64,000 nucleotides of DNA. Origin: Serripes groenlandicus. Lineage: Eukaryota > Mollusca > Bivalvia > Cardiida > Cardiidae. Location of the stretch: contig JASEVX010000013.1 in NCBI GenBank assembly GCA_031761405.1, positions 51,895,956-51,959,955 on the forward strand. The letters are read 5' to 3'. The notes beneath the pieces were generated by a model. That model was not told where the DNA came from. It was given only the letters and a program-made list of their open reading frames with translations, and did no database searches. Both the position numbers and the translations under genes were made by a program. Positions 1-14,775 of this stretch are shown piece by piece (within the stretch, counting starts at the first letter, position 1; the number at the start of each line of letters is the position of its first letter).

Positions 1-54
1 CTCCGATACACTCGATATTTAGAAACACACAGTGAGTCGTTTATCACTGAACAA

Positions 55-543
55 TGTAGCTCTTTGTGCTTCAAATCAACCTCAATTTGTAGCACTCTTT
101 TGTTGTATTCTACATTACAATGTAGCACAGTGTGTATTACAAAAATGGTCGTAACATAACAGTTTGACAAACAGGTAAACACTGACACAAATTAATGATA
201 CGTATGTACTTGTACCTTCATTCTGCATACATTGAAATGTTGATAAAACGATGTTTACAATGTGATACATAACAGGCGATCTGCATGCATGTGTGTTCAA
301 ACACACACTTCTATGTAGCACTGTTGAACAGCGTAGGTATTTGTTTTGGCTTTTGAGTTACAAAAACGTATTGGTGTGCCAAAGGCCACTCTAACAAAAC
401 AGAAGACACATGGGGTTGTAAGCTCTTTGAATCTCTGCAGATGTGTTGAATAAATGGTGAGAACATATGTAGCACTCACTGCGGGTGCTACACAAGCATG
501 TCCGTGCTACATGCGTGAGTGATATTCAAGTGCATGTGCTACA
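55..543. promoter_or_regulatory. Cluster of TGTAGCAC motifs (present in each satellite unit)
   Basis: TGTAGCAC occurs at 88-95, 121-128, 314-321 and 468-475, with a near copy at 55-62. The reverse complement GTGCTACA occurs at 485-492, 504-511 and 536-543. Related words sit at 1852-1859 (AGTAGCAC) and 1924-1931 (TGTAGCGA). Orientation flips once, near 480, giving an inverted pair with a 9-bp gap. The protein that might bind is unknown; the clustering is direct observation, a regulatory role is inference. Confidence 0.4.
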
Positions 544-1056
544 TTTGTAGGATGAACTCTCTCACACACACACGGACATACACATACAGACTGACATACG
601 CACGTATATTCATGCATACAGACATACAGGCAGATTGACAGCTACACCAACAGATAGACAGAGAGATAGACGGACATACGTATACACATAAACATAAAGA
701 CAAAAATACAGATAGACATACACTCAGATGGACGTAAATTCAGATAGGCATACATTCAAAGACACATGCTAAATGCATATAAATACATAGTGATAGGCAT
801 ACCTAATGATAGACACACGATTATGGACATATAGACATACTCATACATAGACAGATAGACATACACACGCATAGACAGATTAACATACACACGTATAAAC
901 ACGCATACAGGCATACAGGCAGATGAACAGTTACCCCAACGGATAGACGGAGAAAAAGACGGGCATACATATATATACCTAAACATAAAGACATAAATAC
1001 AGATAGACATAACTTCAGATAGGCATACATTCAAAGACACATTAATAAATGCAGAT

Positions 1057-1137
1057 ATACATACATACATACATACATACATACATACATACATACATAC
1101 ATACATACATACATACATACATACATACATACATACA
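1057..1137. repeat. (CATA)n microsatellite inside the satellite unit
   Basis: This run of about 20 perfect CATA repeats recurs at the same offset in every full unit (about 3026, 4995, 6964, 8933, 10902, 12871) with apparently the same length. It accounts for the YVCM-repeat peptides on the minus strand. Confidence 0.95.
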
Positions 1138-1889
1138 AAGACATAAATACAGATAGACATATACTCAGATAGACATACATTCAGGGACACATGCATAAAT
1201 GCTGATAGGCATACACACTGATAGGCACACGATGATAGACATATATGATGATAGACATACATAGACATACATAGACACATACAGATACATAGACAGAAAG
1301 ACATACAAACACATTTACACCAACCGATAGACGGACATACATATATACATAAACATAAAGACATTCAGATAGGCATAAATTCAAAGACACATAAATAAAT
1401 GCAGACACGAAACACCCTTGAGCAGAAGAAACACGCCAACCTGTAGTATTTTGGAAAGTAGCATATATGTATACAAACACTCAATTAGGAGAAAGTACAC
1501 CAGTGTGATACCCAAACGGATCGCACATGTACGTATTCCACTTTTGTTCCGCCTCGCAAACGTTTAAAAGTAGCCCGATCCTAGGTTGTTTTGGCATTTG
1601 GTGGTAAAAGAAACTCTTCTCTATCCAGCCATACCATCGGTTCGGCTTAGATCACTATATTAAAAAAATAGCCCAAGGCCCATTCGAATATTTTCACATA
1701 CCGGTCTCACACTAGTACTAATTAACTTAAGCGTCAATTAAATCGCATTGCAAATCTTCATATAAACTTTACATATACATATAGCTGTACATATGAAAAA
1801 AAATTGTAATCACACACAAACAGACGCACACATACGTGTTTGACCGTAAAAAGTAGCACCTTGTTGTAAGACAGTCTATGTAGGACGGC

Positions 1890-1897
1890 TATAAATA
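1890..1897 (+). promoter_or_regulatory. TATA-box-like TATAAATA in the satellite unit
   Basis: A consensus-like TATAAATA lies about 30 bp after AGTAGCAC and points toward the TGTAGCAC cluster of the next unit. It recurs in every full copy. It could start a satellite transcript, but nothing in the sequence proves use. Confidence 0.3.
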
Positions 1898-4800
1898 AGG
1901 CGCTTTAATGACTTTCGTGAAAGTGTAGCGACAGTAACCACCCTTTATATATTGACTGCAATTAATACACTCCGATACACTCGATATTTAGAAACACACA
2001 GTGAGTCGTTTATCACTGAACAATGTAGCTCTTTGTGCTTCAAATCAACCTCAATTTGTAGCACTCTTTTGTTGTATTCTACATTACAATGTAGCACAGT
2101 GTGTATTACAAAAATGGTCGTAACATAACAGTTTGACAAACAGGTAAACACTGACACAAATTAATGATACGTATGTACTTGTACCTTCATTCTGCATACA
2201 TTGAAATGTTGATAAAACGATGTTTACAATGTGATACATAACAGGCGATCTGCATGCATGTGTGTTCAAACACACACTTCTATGTAGCACTGTTGAACAG
2301 CGTAGGTATTTGTTTTGGCTTTTGAGTTACAAAAACGTATTGGTGTGCCAAAGGCCACTCTAACAAAACAGAAGACACATGGGGTTGTAAGCTCTTTGAA
2401 TCTCTGCAGATGTGTTGAATAAATGGTGAGAACATATGTAGCACTCACTGCGGGTGCTACACAAGCATGTCCGTGCTACATGCGTGAGTGATATTCAAGT
2501 GCATGTGCTACATTTGTAGGATGAACTCTCTCACACACACACGGACATACACATACAGACTGACATACGCACGTATATTCATGCATACAGACATACAGGC
2601 AGATTGACAGCTACACCAACAGATAGACAGAGAGATAGACGGACATACGTATACACATAAACATAAAGACAAAAATACAGATAGACATACACTCAGATGG
2701 ACGTAAATTCAGATAGGCATACATTCAAAGACACATGCTAAATGCATATAAATACATAGTGATAGGCATACCTAATGATAGACACACGATTATGGACATA
2801 TAGACATACTCATACATAGACAGATAGACATACACACGCATAGACAGATTAACATACACACGTATAAACACGCATACAGGCATACAGGCAGATGAACAGT
2901 TACCCCAACGGATAGACGGAGAAAAAGACGGGCATACATATATATACCTAAACATAAAGACATAAATACAGATAGACATAACTTCAGATAGGCATACATT
3001 CAAAGACACATTAATAAATGCAGATATACATACATACATACATACATACATACATACATACATACATACATACATACATACATACATACATACATACATA
3101 CATACAAAGACATAAATACAGATAGACATATACTCAGATAGACATACATTCAGGGACACATGCATAAATGCTGATAGGCATACACACTGATAGGCACACG
3201 ATGATAGACATATATGATGATAGACATACATAGACATACATAGACACATACAGATACATAGACAGAAAGACATACAAACACATTTACACCAACCGATAGA
3301 CGGACATACATATATACATAAACATAAAGACATTCAGATAGGCATAAATTCAAAGACACATAAATAAATGCAGACACGAAACACCCTTGAGCAGAAGAAA
3401 CACGCCAACCTGTAGTATTTTGGAAAGTAGCATATATGTATACAAACACTCAATTAGGAGAAAGTACACCAGTGTGATACCCAAACGGATCGCACATGTA
3501 CGTATTCCACTTTTGTTCCGCCTCGCAAACGTTTAAAAGTAGCCCGATCCTAGGTTGTTTTGGCATTTGGTGGTAAAAGAAACTCTTCTCTATCCAGCCA
3601 TACCATCGGTTCGGCTTAGATCACTATATTAAAAAAATAGCCCAAGGCCCATTCGAATATTTTCACATACCGGTCTCACACTAGTACTAATTAACTTAAG
3701 CGTCAATTAAATCGCATTGCAAATCTTCATATAAACTTTACATATACATATAGCTGTACATATGAAAAAAAATTGTAATCACACACAAACAGACGCACAC
3801 ATACGTGTTTGACCGTAAAAAGTAGCACCTTGTTGTAAGACAGTCTATGTAGGACGGCTATAAATAAGGCGCTTTAATGACTTTCGTGAAAGTGTAGCGA
3901 CAGTAACCACCCTTTATATATTGACTGCAATTAATACACTCCGATACACTCGATATTTAGAAACACACAGTGAGTCGTTTATCACTGAACAATGTAGCTC
4001 TTTGTGCTTCAAATCAACCTCAATTTGTAGCACTCTTTTGTTGTATTCTACATTACAATGTAGCACAGTGTGTATTACAAAAATGGTCGTAACATAACAG
4101 TTTGACAAACAGGTAAACACTGACACAAATTAATGATACGTATGTACTTGTACCTTCATTCTGCATACATTGAAATGTTGATAAAACGATGTTTACAATG
4201 TGATACATAACAGGCGATCTGCATGCATGTGTGTTCAAACACACACTTCTATGTAGCACTGTTGAACAGCGTAGGTATTTGTTTTGGCTTTTGAGTTACA
4301 AAAACGTATTGGTGTGCCAAAGGCCACTCTAACAAAACAGAAGACACATGGGGTTGTAAGCTCTTTGAATCTCTGCAGATGTGTTGAATAAATGGTGAGA
4401 ACATATGTAGCACTCACTGCGGGTGCTACACAAGCATGTCCGTGCTACATGCGTGAGTGATATTCAAGTGCATGTGCTACATTTGTAGGATGAACTCTCT
4501 CACACACACACGGACATACACATACAGACTGACATACGCACGTATATTCATGCATACAGACATACAGGCAGATTGACAGCTACACCAACAGATAGACAGA
4601 GAGATAGACGGACATACGTATACACATAAACATAAAGACAAAAATACAGATAGACATACACTCAGATGGACGTAAATTCAGATAGGCATACATTCAAAGA
4701 CACATGCTAAATGCATATAAATACATAGTGATAGGCATACCTAATGATAGACACACGATTATGGACATATAGACATACTCATACATAGACAGATAGACAT

Positions 4801-7800
4801 ACACACGCATAGACAGATTAACATACACACGTATAAACACGCATACAGGCATACAGGCAGATGAACAGTTACCCCAACGGATAGACGGAGAAAAAGACGG
4901 GCATACATATATATACCTAAACATAAAGACATAAATACAGATAGACATAACTTCAGATAGGCATACATTCAAAGACACATTAATAAATGCAGATATACAT
5001 ACATACATACATACATACATACATACATACATACATACATACATACATACATACATACATACATACATACATACAAAGACATAAATACAGATAGACATAT
5101 ACTCAGATAGACATACATTCAGGGACACATGCATAAATGCTGATAGGCATACACACTGATAGGCACACGATGATAGACATATATGATGATAGACATACAT
5201 AGACATACATAGACACATACAGATACATAGACAGAAAGACATACAAACACATTTACACCAACCGATAGACGGACATACATATATACATAAACATAAAGAC
5301 ATTCAGATAGGCATAAATTCAAAGACACATAAATAAATGCAGACACGAAACACCCTTGAGCAGAAGAAACACGCCAACCTGTAGTATTTTGGAAAGTAGC
5401 ATATATGTATACAAACACTCAATTAGGAGAAAGTACACCAGTGTGATACCCAAACGGATCGCACATGTACGTATTCCACTTTTGTTCCGCCTCGCAAACG
5501 TTTAAAAGTAGCCCGATCCTAGGTTGTTTTGGCATTTGGTGGTAAAAGAAACTCTTCTCTATCCAGCCATACCATCGGTTCGGCTTAGATCACTATATTA
5601 AAAAAATAGCCCAAGGCCCATTCGAATATTTTCACATACCGGTCTCACACTAGTACTAATTAACTTAAGCGTCAATTAAATCGCATTGCAAATCTTCATA
5701 TAAACTTTACATATACATATAGCTGTACATATGAAAAAAAATTGTAATCACACACAAACAGACGCACACATACGTGTTTGACCGTAAAAAGTAGCACCTT
5801 GTTGTAAGACAGTCTATGTAGGACGGCTATAAATAAGGCGCTTTAATGACTTTCGTGAAAGTGTAGCGACAGTAACCACCCTTTATATATTGACTGCAAT
5901 TAATACACTCCGATACACTCGATATTTAGAAACACACAGTGAGTCGTTTATCACTGAACAATGTAGCTCTTTGTGCTTCAAATCAACCTCAATTTGTAGC
6001 ACTCTTTTGTTGTATTCTACATTACAATGTAGCACAGTGTGTATTACAAAAATGGTCGTAACATAACAGTTTGACAAACAGGTAAACACTGACACAAATT
6101 AATGATACGTATGTACTTGTACCTTCATTCTGCATACATTGAAATGTTGATAAAACGATGTTTACAATGTGATACATAACAGGCGATCTGCATGCATGTG
6201 TGTTCAAACACACACTTCTATGTAGCACTGTTGAACAGCGTAGGTATTTGTTTTGGCTTTTGAGTTACAAAAACGTATTGGTGTGCCAAAGGCCACTCTA
6301 ACAAAACAGAAGACACATGGGGTTGTAAGCTCTTTGAATCTCTGCAGATGTGTTGAATAAATGGTGAGAACATATGTAGCACTCACTGCGGGTGCTACAC
6401 AAGCATGTCCGTGCTACATGCGTGAGTGATATTCAAGTGCATGTGCTACATTTGTAGGATGAACTCTCTCACACACACACGGACATACACATACAGACTG
6501 ACATACGCACGTATATTCATGCATACAGACATACAGGCAGATTGACAGCTACACCAACAGATAGACAGAGAGATAGACGGACATACGTATACACATAAAC
6601 ATAAAGACAAAAATACAGATAGACATACACTCAGATGGACGTAAATTCAGATAGGCATACATTCAAAGACACATGCTAAATGCATATAAATACATAGTGA
6701 TAGGCATACCTAATGATAGACACACGATTATGGACATATAGACATACTCATACATAGACAGATAGACATACACACGCATAGACAGATTAACATACACACG
6801 TATAAACACGCATACAGGCATACAGGCAGATGAACAGTTACCCCAACGGATAGACGGAGAAAAAGACGGGCATACATATATATACCTAAACATAAAGACA
6901 TAAATACAGATAGACATAACTTCAGATAGGCATACATTCAAAGACACATTAATAAATGCAGATATACATACATACATACATACATACATACATACATACA
7001 TACATACATACATACATACATACATACATACATACATACATACAAAGACATAAATACAGATAGACATATACTCAGATAGACATACATTCAGGGACACATG
7101 CATAAATGCTGATAGGCATACACACTGATAGGCACACGATGATAGACATATATGATGATAGACATACATAGACATACATAGACACATACAGATACATAGA
7201 CAGAAAGACATACAAACACATTTACACCAACCGATAGACGGACATACATATATACATAAACATAAAGACATTCAGATAGGCATAAATTCAAAGACACATA
7301 AATAAATGCAGACACGAAACACCCTTGAGCAGAAGAAACACGCCAACCTGTAGTATTTTGGAAAGTAGCATATATGTATACAAACACTCAATTAGGAGAA
7401 AGTACACCAGTGTGATACCCAAACGGATCGCACATGTACGTATTCCACTTTTGTTCCGCCTCGCAAACGTTTAAAAGTAGCCCGATCCTAGGTTGTTTTG
7501 GCATTTGGTGGTAAAAGAAACTCTTCTCTATCCAGCCATACCATCGGTTCGGCTTAGATCACTATATTAAAAAAATAGCCCAAGGCCCATTCGAATATTT
7601 TCACATACCGGTCTCACACTAGTACTAATTAACTTAAGCGTCAATTAAATCGCATTGCAAATCTTCATATAAACTTTACATATACATATAGCTGTACATA
7701 TGAAAAAAAATTGTAATCACACACAAACAGACGCACACATACGTGTTTGACCGTAAAAAGTAGCACCTTGTTGTAAGACAGTCTATGTAGGACGGCTATA

Positions 7801-10800
7801 AATAAGGCGCTTTAATGACTTTCGTGAAAGTGTAGCGACAGTAACCACCCTTTATATATTGACTGCAATTAATACACTCCGATACACTCGATATTTAGAA
7901 ACACACAGTGAGTCGTTTATCACTGAACAATGTAGCTCTTTGTGCTTCAAATCAACCTCAATTTGTAGCACTCTTTTGTTGTATTCTACATTACAATGTA
8001 GCACAGTGTGTATTACAAAAATGGTCGTAACATAACAGTTTGACAAACAGGTAAACACTGACACAAATTAATGATACGTATGTACTTGTACCTTCATTCT
8101 GCATACATTGAAATGTTGATAAAACGATGTTTACAATGTGATACATAACAGGCGATCTGCATGCATGTGTGTTCAAACACACACTTCTATGTAGCACTGT
8201 TGAACAGCGTAGGTATTTGTTTTGGCTTTTGAGTTACAAAAACGTATTGGTGTGCCAAAGGCCACTCTAACAAAACAGAAGACACATGGGGTTGTAAGCT
8301 CTTTGAATCTCTGCAGATGTGTTGAATAAATGGTGAGAACATATGTAGCACTCACTGCGGGTGCTACACAAGCATGTCCGTGCTACATGCGTGAGTGATA
8401 TTCAAGTGCATGTGCTACATTTGTAGGATGAACTCTCTCACACACACACGGACATACACATACAGACTGACATACGCACGTATATTCATGCATACAGACA
8501 TACAGGCAGATTGACAGCTACACCAACAGATAGACAGAGAGATAGACGGACATACGTATACACATAAACATAAAGACAAAAATACAGATAGACATACACT
8601 CAGATGGACGTAAATTCAGATAGGCATACATTCAAAGACACATGCTAAATGCATATAAATACATAGTGATAGGCATACCTAATGATAGACACACGATTAT
8701 GGACATATAGACATACTCATACATAGACAGATAGACATACACACGCATAGACAGATTAACATACACACGTATAAACACGCATACAGGCATACAGGCAGAT
8801 GAACAGTTACCCCAACGGATAGACGGAGAAAAAGACGGGCATACATATATATACCTAAACATAAAGACATAAATACAGATAGACATAACTTCAGATAGGC
8901 ATACATTCAAAGACACATTAATAAATGCAGATATACATACATACATACATACATACATACATACATACATACATACATACATACATACATACATACATAC
9001 ATACATACATACAAAGACATAAATACAGATAGACATATACTCAGATAGACATACATTCAGGGACACATGCATAAATGCTGATAGGCATACACACTGATAG
9101 GCACACGATGATAGACATATATGATGATAGACATACATAGACATACATAGACACATACAGATACATAGACAGAAAGACATACAAACACATTTACACCAAC
9201 CGATAGACGGACATACATATATACATAAACATAAAGACATTCAGATAGGCATAAATTCAAAGACACATAAATAAATGCAGACACGAAACACCCTTGAGCA
9301 GAAGAAACACGCCAACCTGTAGTATTTTGGAAAGTAGCATATATGTATACAAACACTCAATTAGGAGAAAGTACACCAGTGTGATACCCAAACGGATCGC
9401 ACATGTACGTATTCCACTTTTGTTCCGCCTCGCAAACGTTTAAAAGTAGCCCGATCCTAGGTTGTTTTGGCATTTGGTGGTAAAAGAAACTCTTCTCTAT
9501 CCAGCCATACCATCGGTTCGGCTTAGATCACTATATTAAAAAAATAGCCCAAGGCCCATTCGAATATTTTCACATACCGGTCTCACACTAGTACTAATTA
9601 ACTTAAGCGTCAATTAAATCGCATTGCAAATCTTCATATAAACTTTACATATACATATAGCTGTACATATGAAAAAAAATTGTAATCACACACAAACAGA
9701 CGCACACATACGTGTTTGACCGTAAAAAGTAGCACCTTGTTGTAAGACAGTCTATGTAGGACGGCTATAAATAAGGCGCTTTAATGACTTTCGTGAAAGT
9801 GTAGCGACAGTAACCACCCTTTATATATTGACTGCAATTAATACACTCCGATACACTCGATATTTAGAAACACACAGTGAGTCGTTTATCACTGAACAAT
9901 GTAGCTCTTTGTGCTTCAAATCAACCTCAATTTGTAGCACTCTTTTGTTGTATTCTACATTACAATGTAGCACAGTGTGTATTACAAAAATGGTCGTAAC
10001 ATAACAGTTTGACAAACAGGTAAACACTGACACAAATTAATGATACGTATGTACTTGTACCTTCATTCTGCATACATTGAAATGTTGATAAAACGATGTT
10101 TACAATGTGATACATAACAGGCGATCTGCATGCATGTGTGTTCAAACACACACTTCTATGTAGCACTGTTGAACAGCGTAGGTATTTGTTTTGGCTTTTG
10201 AGTTACAAAAACGTATTGGTGTGCCAAAGGCCACTCTAACAAAACAGAAGACACATGGGGTTGTAAGCTCTTTGAATCTCTGCAGATGTGTTGAATAAAT
10301 GGTGAGAACATATGTAGCACTCACTGCGGGTGCTACACAAGCATGTCCGTGCTACATGCGTGAGTGATATTCAAGTGCATGTGCTACATTTGTAGGATGA
10401 ACTCTCTCACACACACACGGACATACACATACAGACTGACATACGCACGTATATTCATGCATACAGACATACAGGCAGATTGACAGCTACACCAACAGAT
10501 AGACAGAGAGATAGACGGACATACGTATACACATAAACATAAAGACAAAAATACAGATAGACATACACTCAGATGGACGTAAATTCAGATAGGCATACAT
10601 TCAAAGACACATGCTAAATGCATATAAATACATAGTGATAGGCATACCTAATGATAGACACACGATTATGGACATATAGACATACTCATACATAGACAGA
10701 TAGACATACACACGCATAGACAGATTAACATACACACGTATAAACACGCATACAGGCATACAGGCAGATGAACAGTTACCCCAACGGATAGACGGAGAAA

Positions 10801-13800
10801 AAGACGGGCATACATATATATACCTAAACATAAAGACATAAATACAGATAGACATAACTTCAGATAGGCATACATTCAAAGACACATTAATAAATGCAGA
10901 TATACATACATACATACATACATACATACATACATACATACATACATACATACATACATACATACATACATACATACATACAAAGACATAAATACAGATA
11001 GACATATACTCAGATAGACATACATTCAGGGACACATGCATAAATGCTGATAGGCATACACACTGATAGGCACACGATGATAGACATATATGATGATAGA
11101 CATACATAGACATACATAGACACATACAGATACATAGACAGAAAGACATACAAACACATTTACACCAACCGATAGACGGACATACATATATACATAAACA
11201 TAAAGACATTCAGATAGGCATAAATTCAAAGACACATAAATAAATGCAGACACGAAACACCCTTGAGCAGAAGAAACACGCCAACCTGTAGTATTTTGGA
11301 AAGTAGCATATATGTATACAAACACTCAATTAGGAGAAAGTACACCAGTGTGATACCCAAACGGATCGCACATGTACGTATTCCACTTTTGTTCCGCCTC
11401 GCAAACGTTTAAAAGTAGCCCGATCCTAGGTTGTTTTGGCATTTGGTGGTAAAAGAAACTCTTCTCTATCCAGCCATACCATCGGTTCGGCTTAGATCAC
11501 TATATTAAAAAAATAGCCCAAGGCCCATTCGAATATTTTCACATACCGGTCTCACACTAGTACTAATTAACTTAAGCGTCAATTAAATCGCATTGCAAAT
11601 CTTCATATAAACTTTACATATACATATAGCTGTACATATGAAAAAAAATTGTAATCACACACAAACAGACGCACACATACGTGTTTGACCGTAAAAAGTA
11701 GCACCTTGTTGTAAGACAGTCTATGTAGGACGGCTATAAATAAGGCGCTTTAATGACTTTCGTGAAAGTGTAGCGACAGTAACCACCCTTTATATATTGA
11801 CTGCAATTAATACACTCCGATACACTCGATATTTAGAAACACACAGTGAGTCGTTTATCACTGAACAATGTAGCTCTTTGTGCTTCAAATCAACCTCAAT
11901 TTGTAGCACTCTTTTGTTGTATTCTACATTACAATGTAGCACAGTGTGTATTACAAAAATGGTCGTAACATAACAGTTTGACAAACAGGTAAACACTGAC
12001 ACAAATTAATGATACGTATGTACTTGTACCTTCATTCTGCATACATTGAAATGTTGATAAAACGATGTTTACAATGTGATACATAACAGGCGATCTGCAT
12101 GCATGTGTGTTCAAACACACACTTCTATGTAGCACTGTTGAACAGCGTAGGTATTTGTTTTGGCTTTTGAGTTACAAAAACGTATTGGTGTGCCAAAGGC
12201 CACTCTAACAAAACAGAAGACACATGGGGTTGTAAGCTCTTTGAATCTCTGCAGATGTGTTGAATAAATGGTGAGAACATATGTAGCACTCACTGCGGGT
12301 GCTACACAAGCATGTCCGTGCTACATGCGTGAGTGATATTCAAGTGCATGTGCTACATTTGTAGGATGAACTCTCTCACACACACACGGACATACACATA
12401 CAGACTGACATACGCACGTATATTCATGCATACAGACATACAGGCAGATTGACAGCTACACCAACAGATAGACAGAGAGATAGACGGACATACGTATACA
12501 CATAAACATAAAGACAAAAATACAGATAGACATACACTCAGATGGACGTAAATTCAGATAGGCATACATTCAAAGACACATGCTAAATGCATATAAATAC
12601 ATAGTGATAGGCATACCTAATGATAGACACACGATTATGGACATATAGACATACTCATACATAGACAGATAGACATACACACGCATAGACAGATTAACAT
12701 ACACACGTATAAACACGCATACAGGCATACAGGCAGATGAACAGTTACCCCAACGGATAGACGGAGAAAAAGACGGGCATACATATATATACCTAAACAT
12801 AAAGACATAAATACAGATAGACATAACTTCAGATAGGCATACATTCAAAGACACATTAATAAATGCAGATATACATACATACATACATACATACATACAT
12901 ACATACATACATACATACATACATACATACATACATACATACATACATACAAAGACATAAATACAGATAGACATATACTCAGATAGACATACATTCAGGG
13001 ACACATGCATAAATGCTGATAGGCATACACACTGATAGGCACACGATGATAGACATATATGATGATAGACATACATAGACATACATAGACACATACAGAT
13101 ACATAGACAGAAAGACATACAAACACATTTACACCAACCGATAGACGGACATACATATATACATAAACATAAAGACATTCAGATAGGCATAAATTCAAAG
13201 ACACATAAATAAATGCAGACACGAAACACCCTTGAGCAGAAGAAACACGCCAACCTGTAGTATTTTGGAAAGTAGCATATATGTATACAAACACTCAATT
13301 AGGAGAAAGTACACCAGTGTGATACCCAAACGGATCGCACATGTACGTATTCCACTTTTGTTCCGCCTCGCAAACGTTTAAAAGTAGCCCGATCCTAGGT
13401 TGTTTTGGCATTTGGTGGTAAAAGAAACTCTTCTCTATCCAGCCATACCATCGGTTCGGCTTAGATCACTATATTAAAAAAATAGCCCAAGGCCCATTCG
13501 AATATTTTCACATACCGGTCTCACACTAGTACTAATTAACTTAAGCGTCAATTAAATCGCATTGCAAATCTTCATATAAACTTTACATATACATATAGCT
13601 GTACATATGAAAAAAAATTGTAATCACACACAAACAGACGCACACATACGTGTTTGACCGTAAAAAGTAGCACCTTGTTGTAAGACAGTCTATGTAGGAC
13701 GGCTATAAATAAGGCGCTTTAATGACTTTCGTGAAAGTGTAGCGACAGTAACCACCCTTTATATATTGACTGCAATTAATACACTCCGATACACTCGATA

Positions 13801-14358
13801 TTTAGAAACACACAGTGAGTCGTTTATCACTGAACAATGTAGCTCTTTGTGCTTCAAATCAACCTCAATTTGTAGCACTCTTTTGTTGTATTCTACATTA
13901 CAATGTAGCACAGTGTGTATTACAAAAATGGTCGTAACATAACAGTTTGACAAACAGGTAAACACTGACACAAATTAATGATACGTATGTACTTGTACCT
14001 TCATTCTGCATACATTGAAATGTTGATAAAACGATGTTTACAATGTGATACATAACAGGCGATCTGCATGCATGTGTGTTCAAACACACACTTCTATGTA
14101 GCACTGTTGAACAGCGTAGGTATTTGTTTTGGCTTTTGAGTTACAAAAACGTATTGGTGTGCCAAAGGCCACTCTAACAAAACAGAAGACACATGGGGTT
14201 GTAAGCTCTTTGAATCTCTGCAGATGTGTTGAATAAATGGTGAGAACATATGTAGCACTCACTGCGGGTGCTACACAAGCATGTCCGTGCTACATGCGTG
14301 AGTGATATTCAAGTGCATGTGCTACATTTGTAGGATGAACTCTCTCACACACACACGG

Positions 14359-14367
<9 letters not shown>

Positions 14368-14429
<62 letters not shown>
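14368..14429. repeat. (CA)n then (GA)n microsatellites at the satellite edge
   Basis: The CA run (to 14397) and GA run (14402-14429) replace the satellite exactly where it stops matching the unit, marking the right border of the array. Confidence 0.9.
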
Positions 14430-14450
14430 TAGTAGGAGGAAGTATACATA

Positions 14451-14775
14451 GAGAAAGTTATATTCCATCAGTTTATTTAGATTCCCTGCTTACCTCAGAC
14501 GCGCCTATAGCATCAAGTACAAAATAAAAAGGGGTCATCTACTGGTCAGGCCCAACCTCCAAGTCAAGTTTGATGACTAAAGCTCCAGGCATCGTTTAGT
14601 TATCACTTGGACAGGCTTGGTCATTCTGACCTTGACCTTTCAAATGATGACCTCACAATAGGAGTCATTTGCTGGTCACCACAAGCCTCCATGTTAAGTT
14701 TTAGGGTCATGGGTGCATGCAATGTTGAGTTATCACTCGGACAAAATTTTGCCCAAAATGGTGAATACTCTACAT
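14451..14775. repeat. Dispersed repeat, 'GGTCATCTACTGGTC' family (copy 1)
   Basis: It matches 39789-40140 closely: the same left edge (AGAAAGTTATATTCC) and the same phrases about TCATCTACTGGTC, CCTCCAAGTCAAG and TTATCACTTGGAC. It precedes a 47-bp minisatellite in both places. It carries a GGTCA-N3-TGACC palindrome near 14625. The repeat class is not recognised with certainty. Confidence 0.75.
14494..14520 (-). pseudogene. 27-bp exon fragment of a Mab-21/cGAS-like gene
   Basis: 25 of 27 bases match 39126-39152 in the Mab-21 exon. The minus strand reads VLDAIGASE against VLDVIGASE in the intact gene. The match ends where this copy shows GTAAGC, so it looks like an exon end followed by a splice donor, whereas the intact gene continues coding without an intron. 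On the other side it joins the dispersed repeat. Most likely it is a captured scrap of a paralogous gene. Too short to be functional. Confidence 0.6.

Larger units (their letters stand above)
1..14367. repeat. 1969-bp satellite, 7.3 tandem copies
   Basis: Head-to-tail units begin at 1, 1970, 3939, 5908, 7877, 9846, 11815 and 13784. The last copy is cut after 584 bp, where it runs into a CA repeat. All spots compared between copies were identical, including the internal tetranucleotide run. The window opens inside the array, so it continues to the left. The unit has an A/C-rich half built on GACATACA-like words and a more complex half with TGTAGCAC motifs. The minus strand shows open frames of up to 202 codons, but these are Cys/Tyr/Met-rich readings of CATA repeats and are not credible proteins. 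I see no transposase, reverse transcriptase, terminal inverted repeats or rRNA in it. Confidence 0.97.

Noticed and set aside
756..1364. 202-codon minus-strand open frame repeated in every satellite unit
   Set aside because: It is a translation of CATA/GACATACA repeats (Cys, Tyr, Met, Val only in long runs) with no domain. Its preservation follows from the units being identical.
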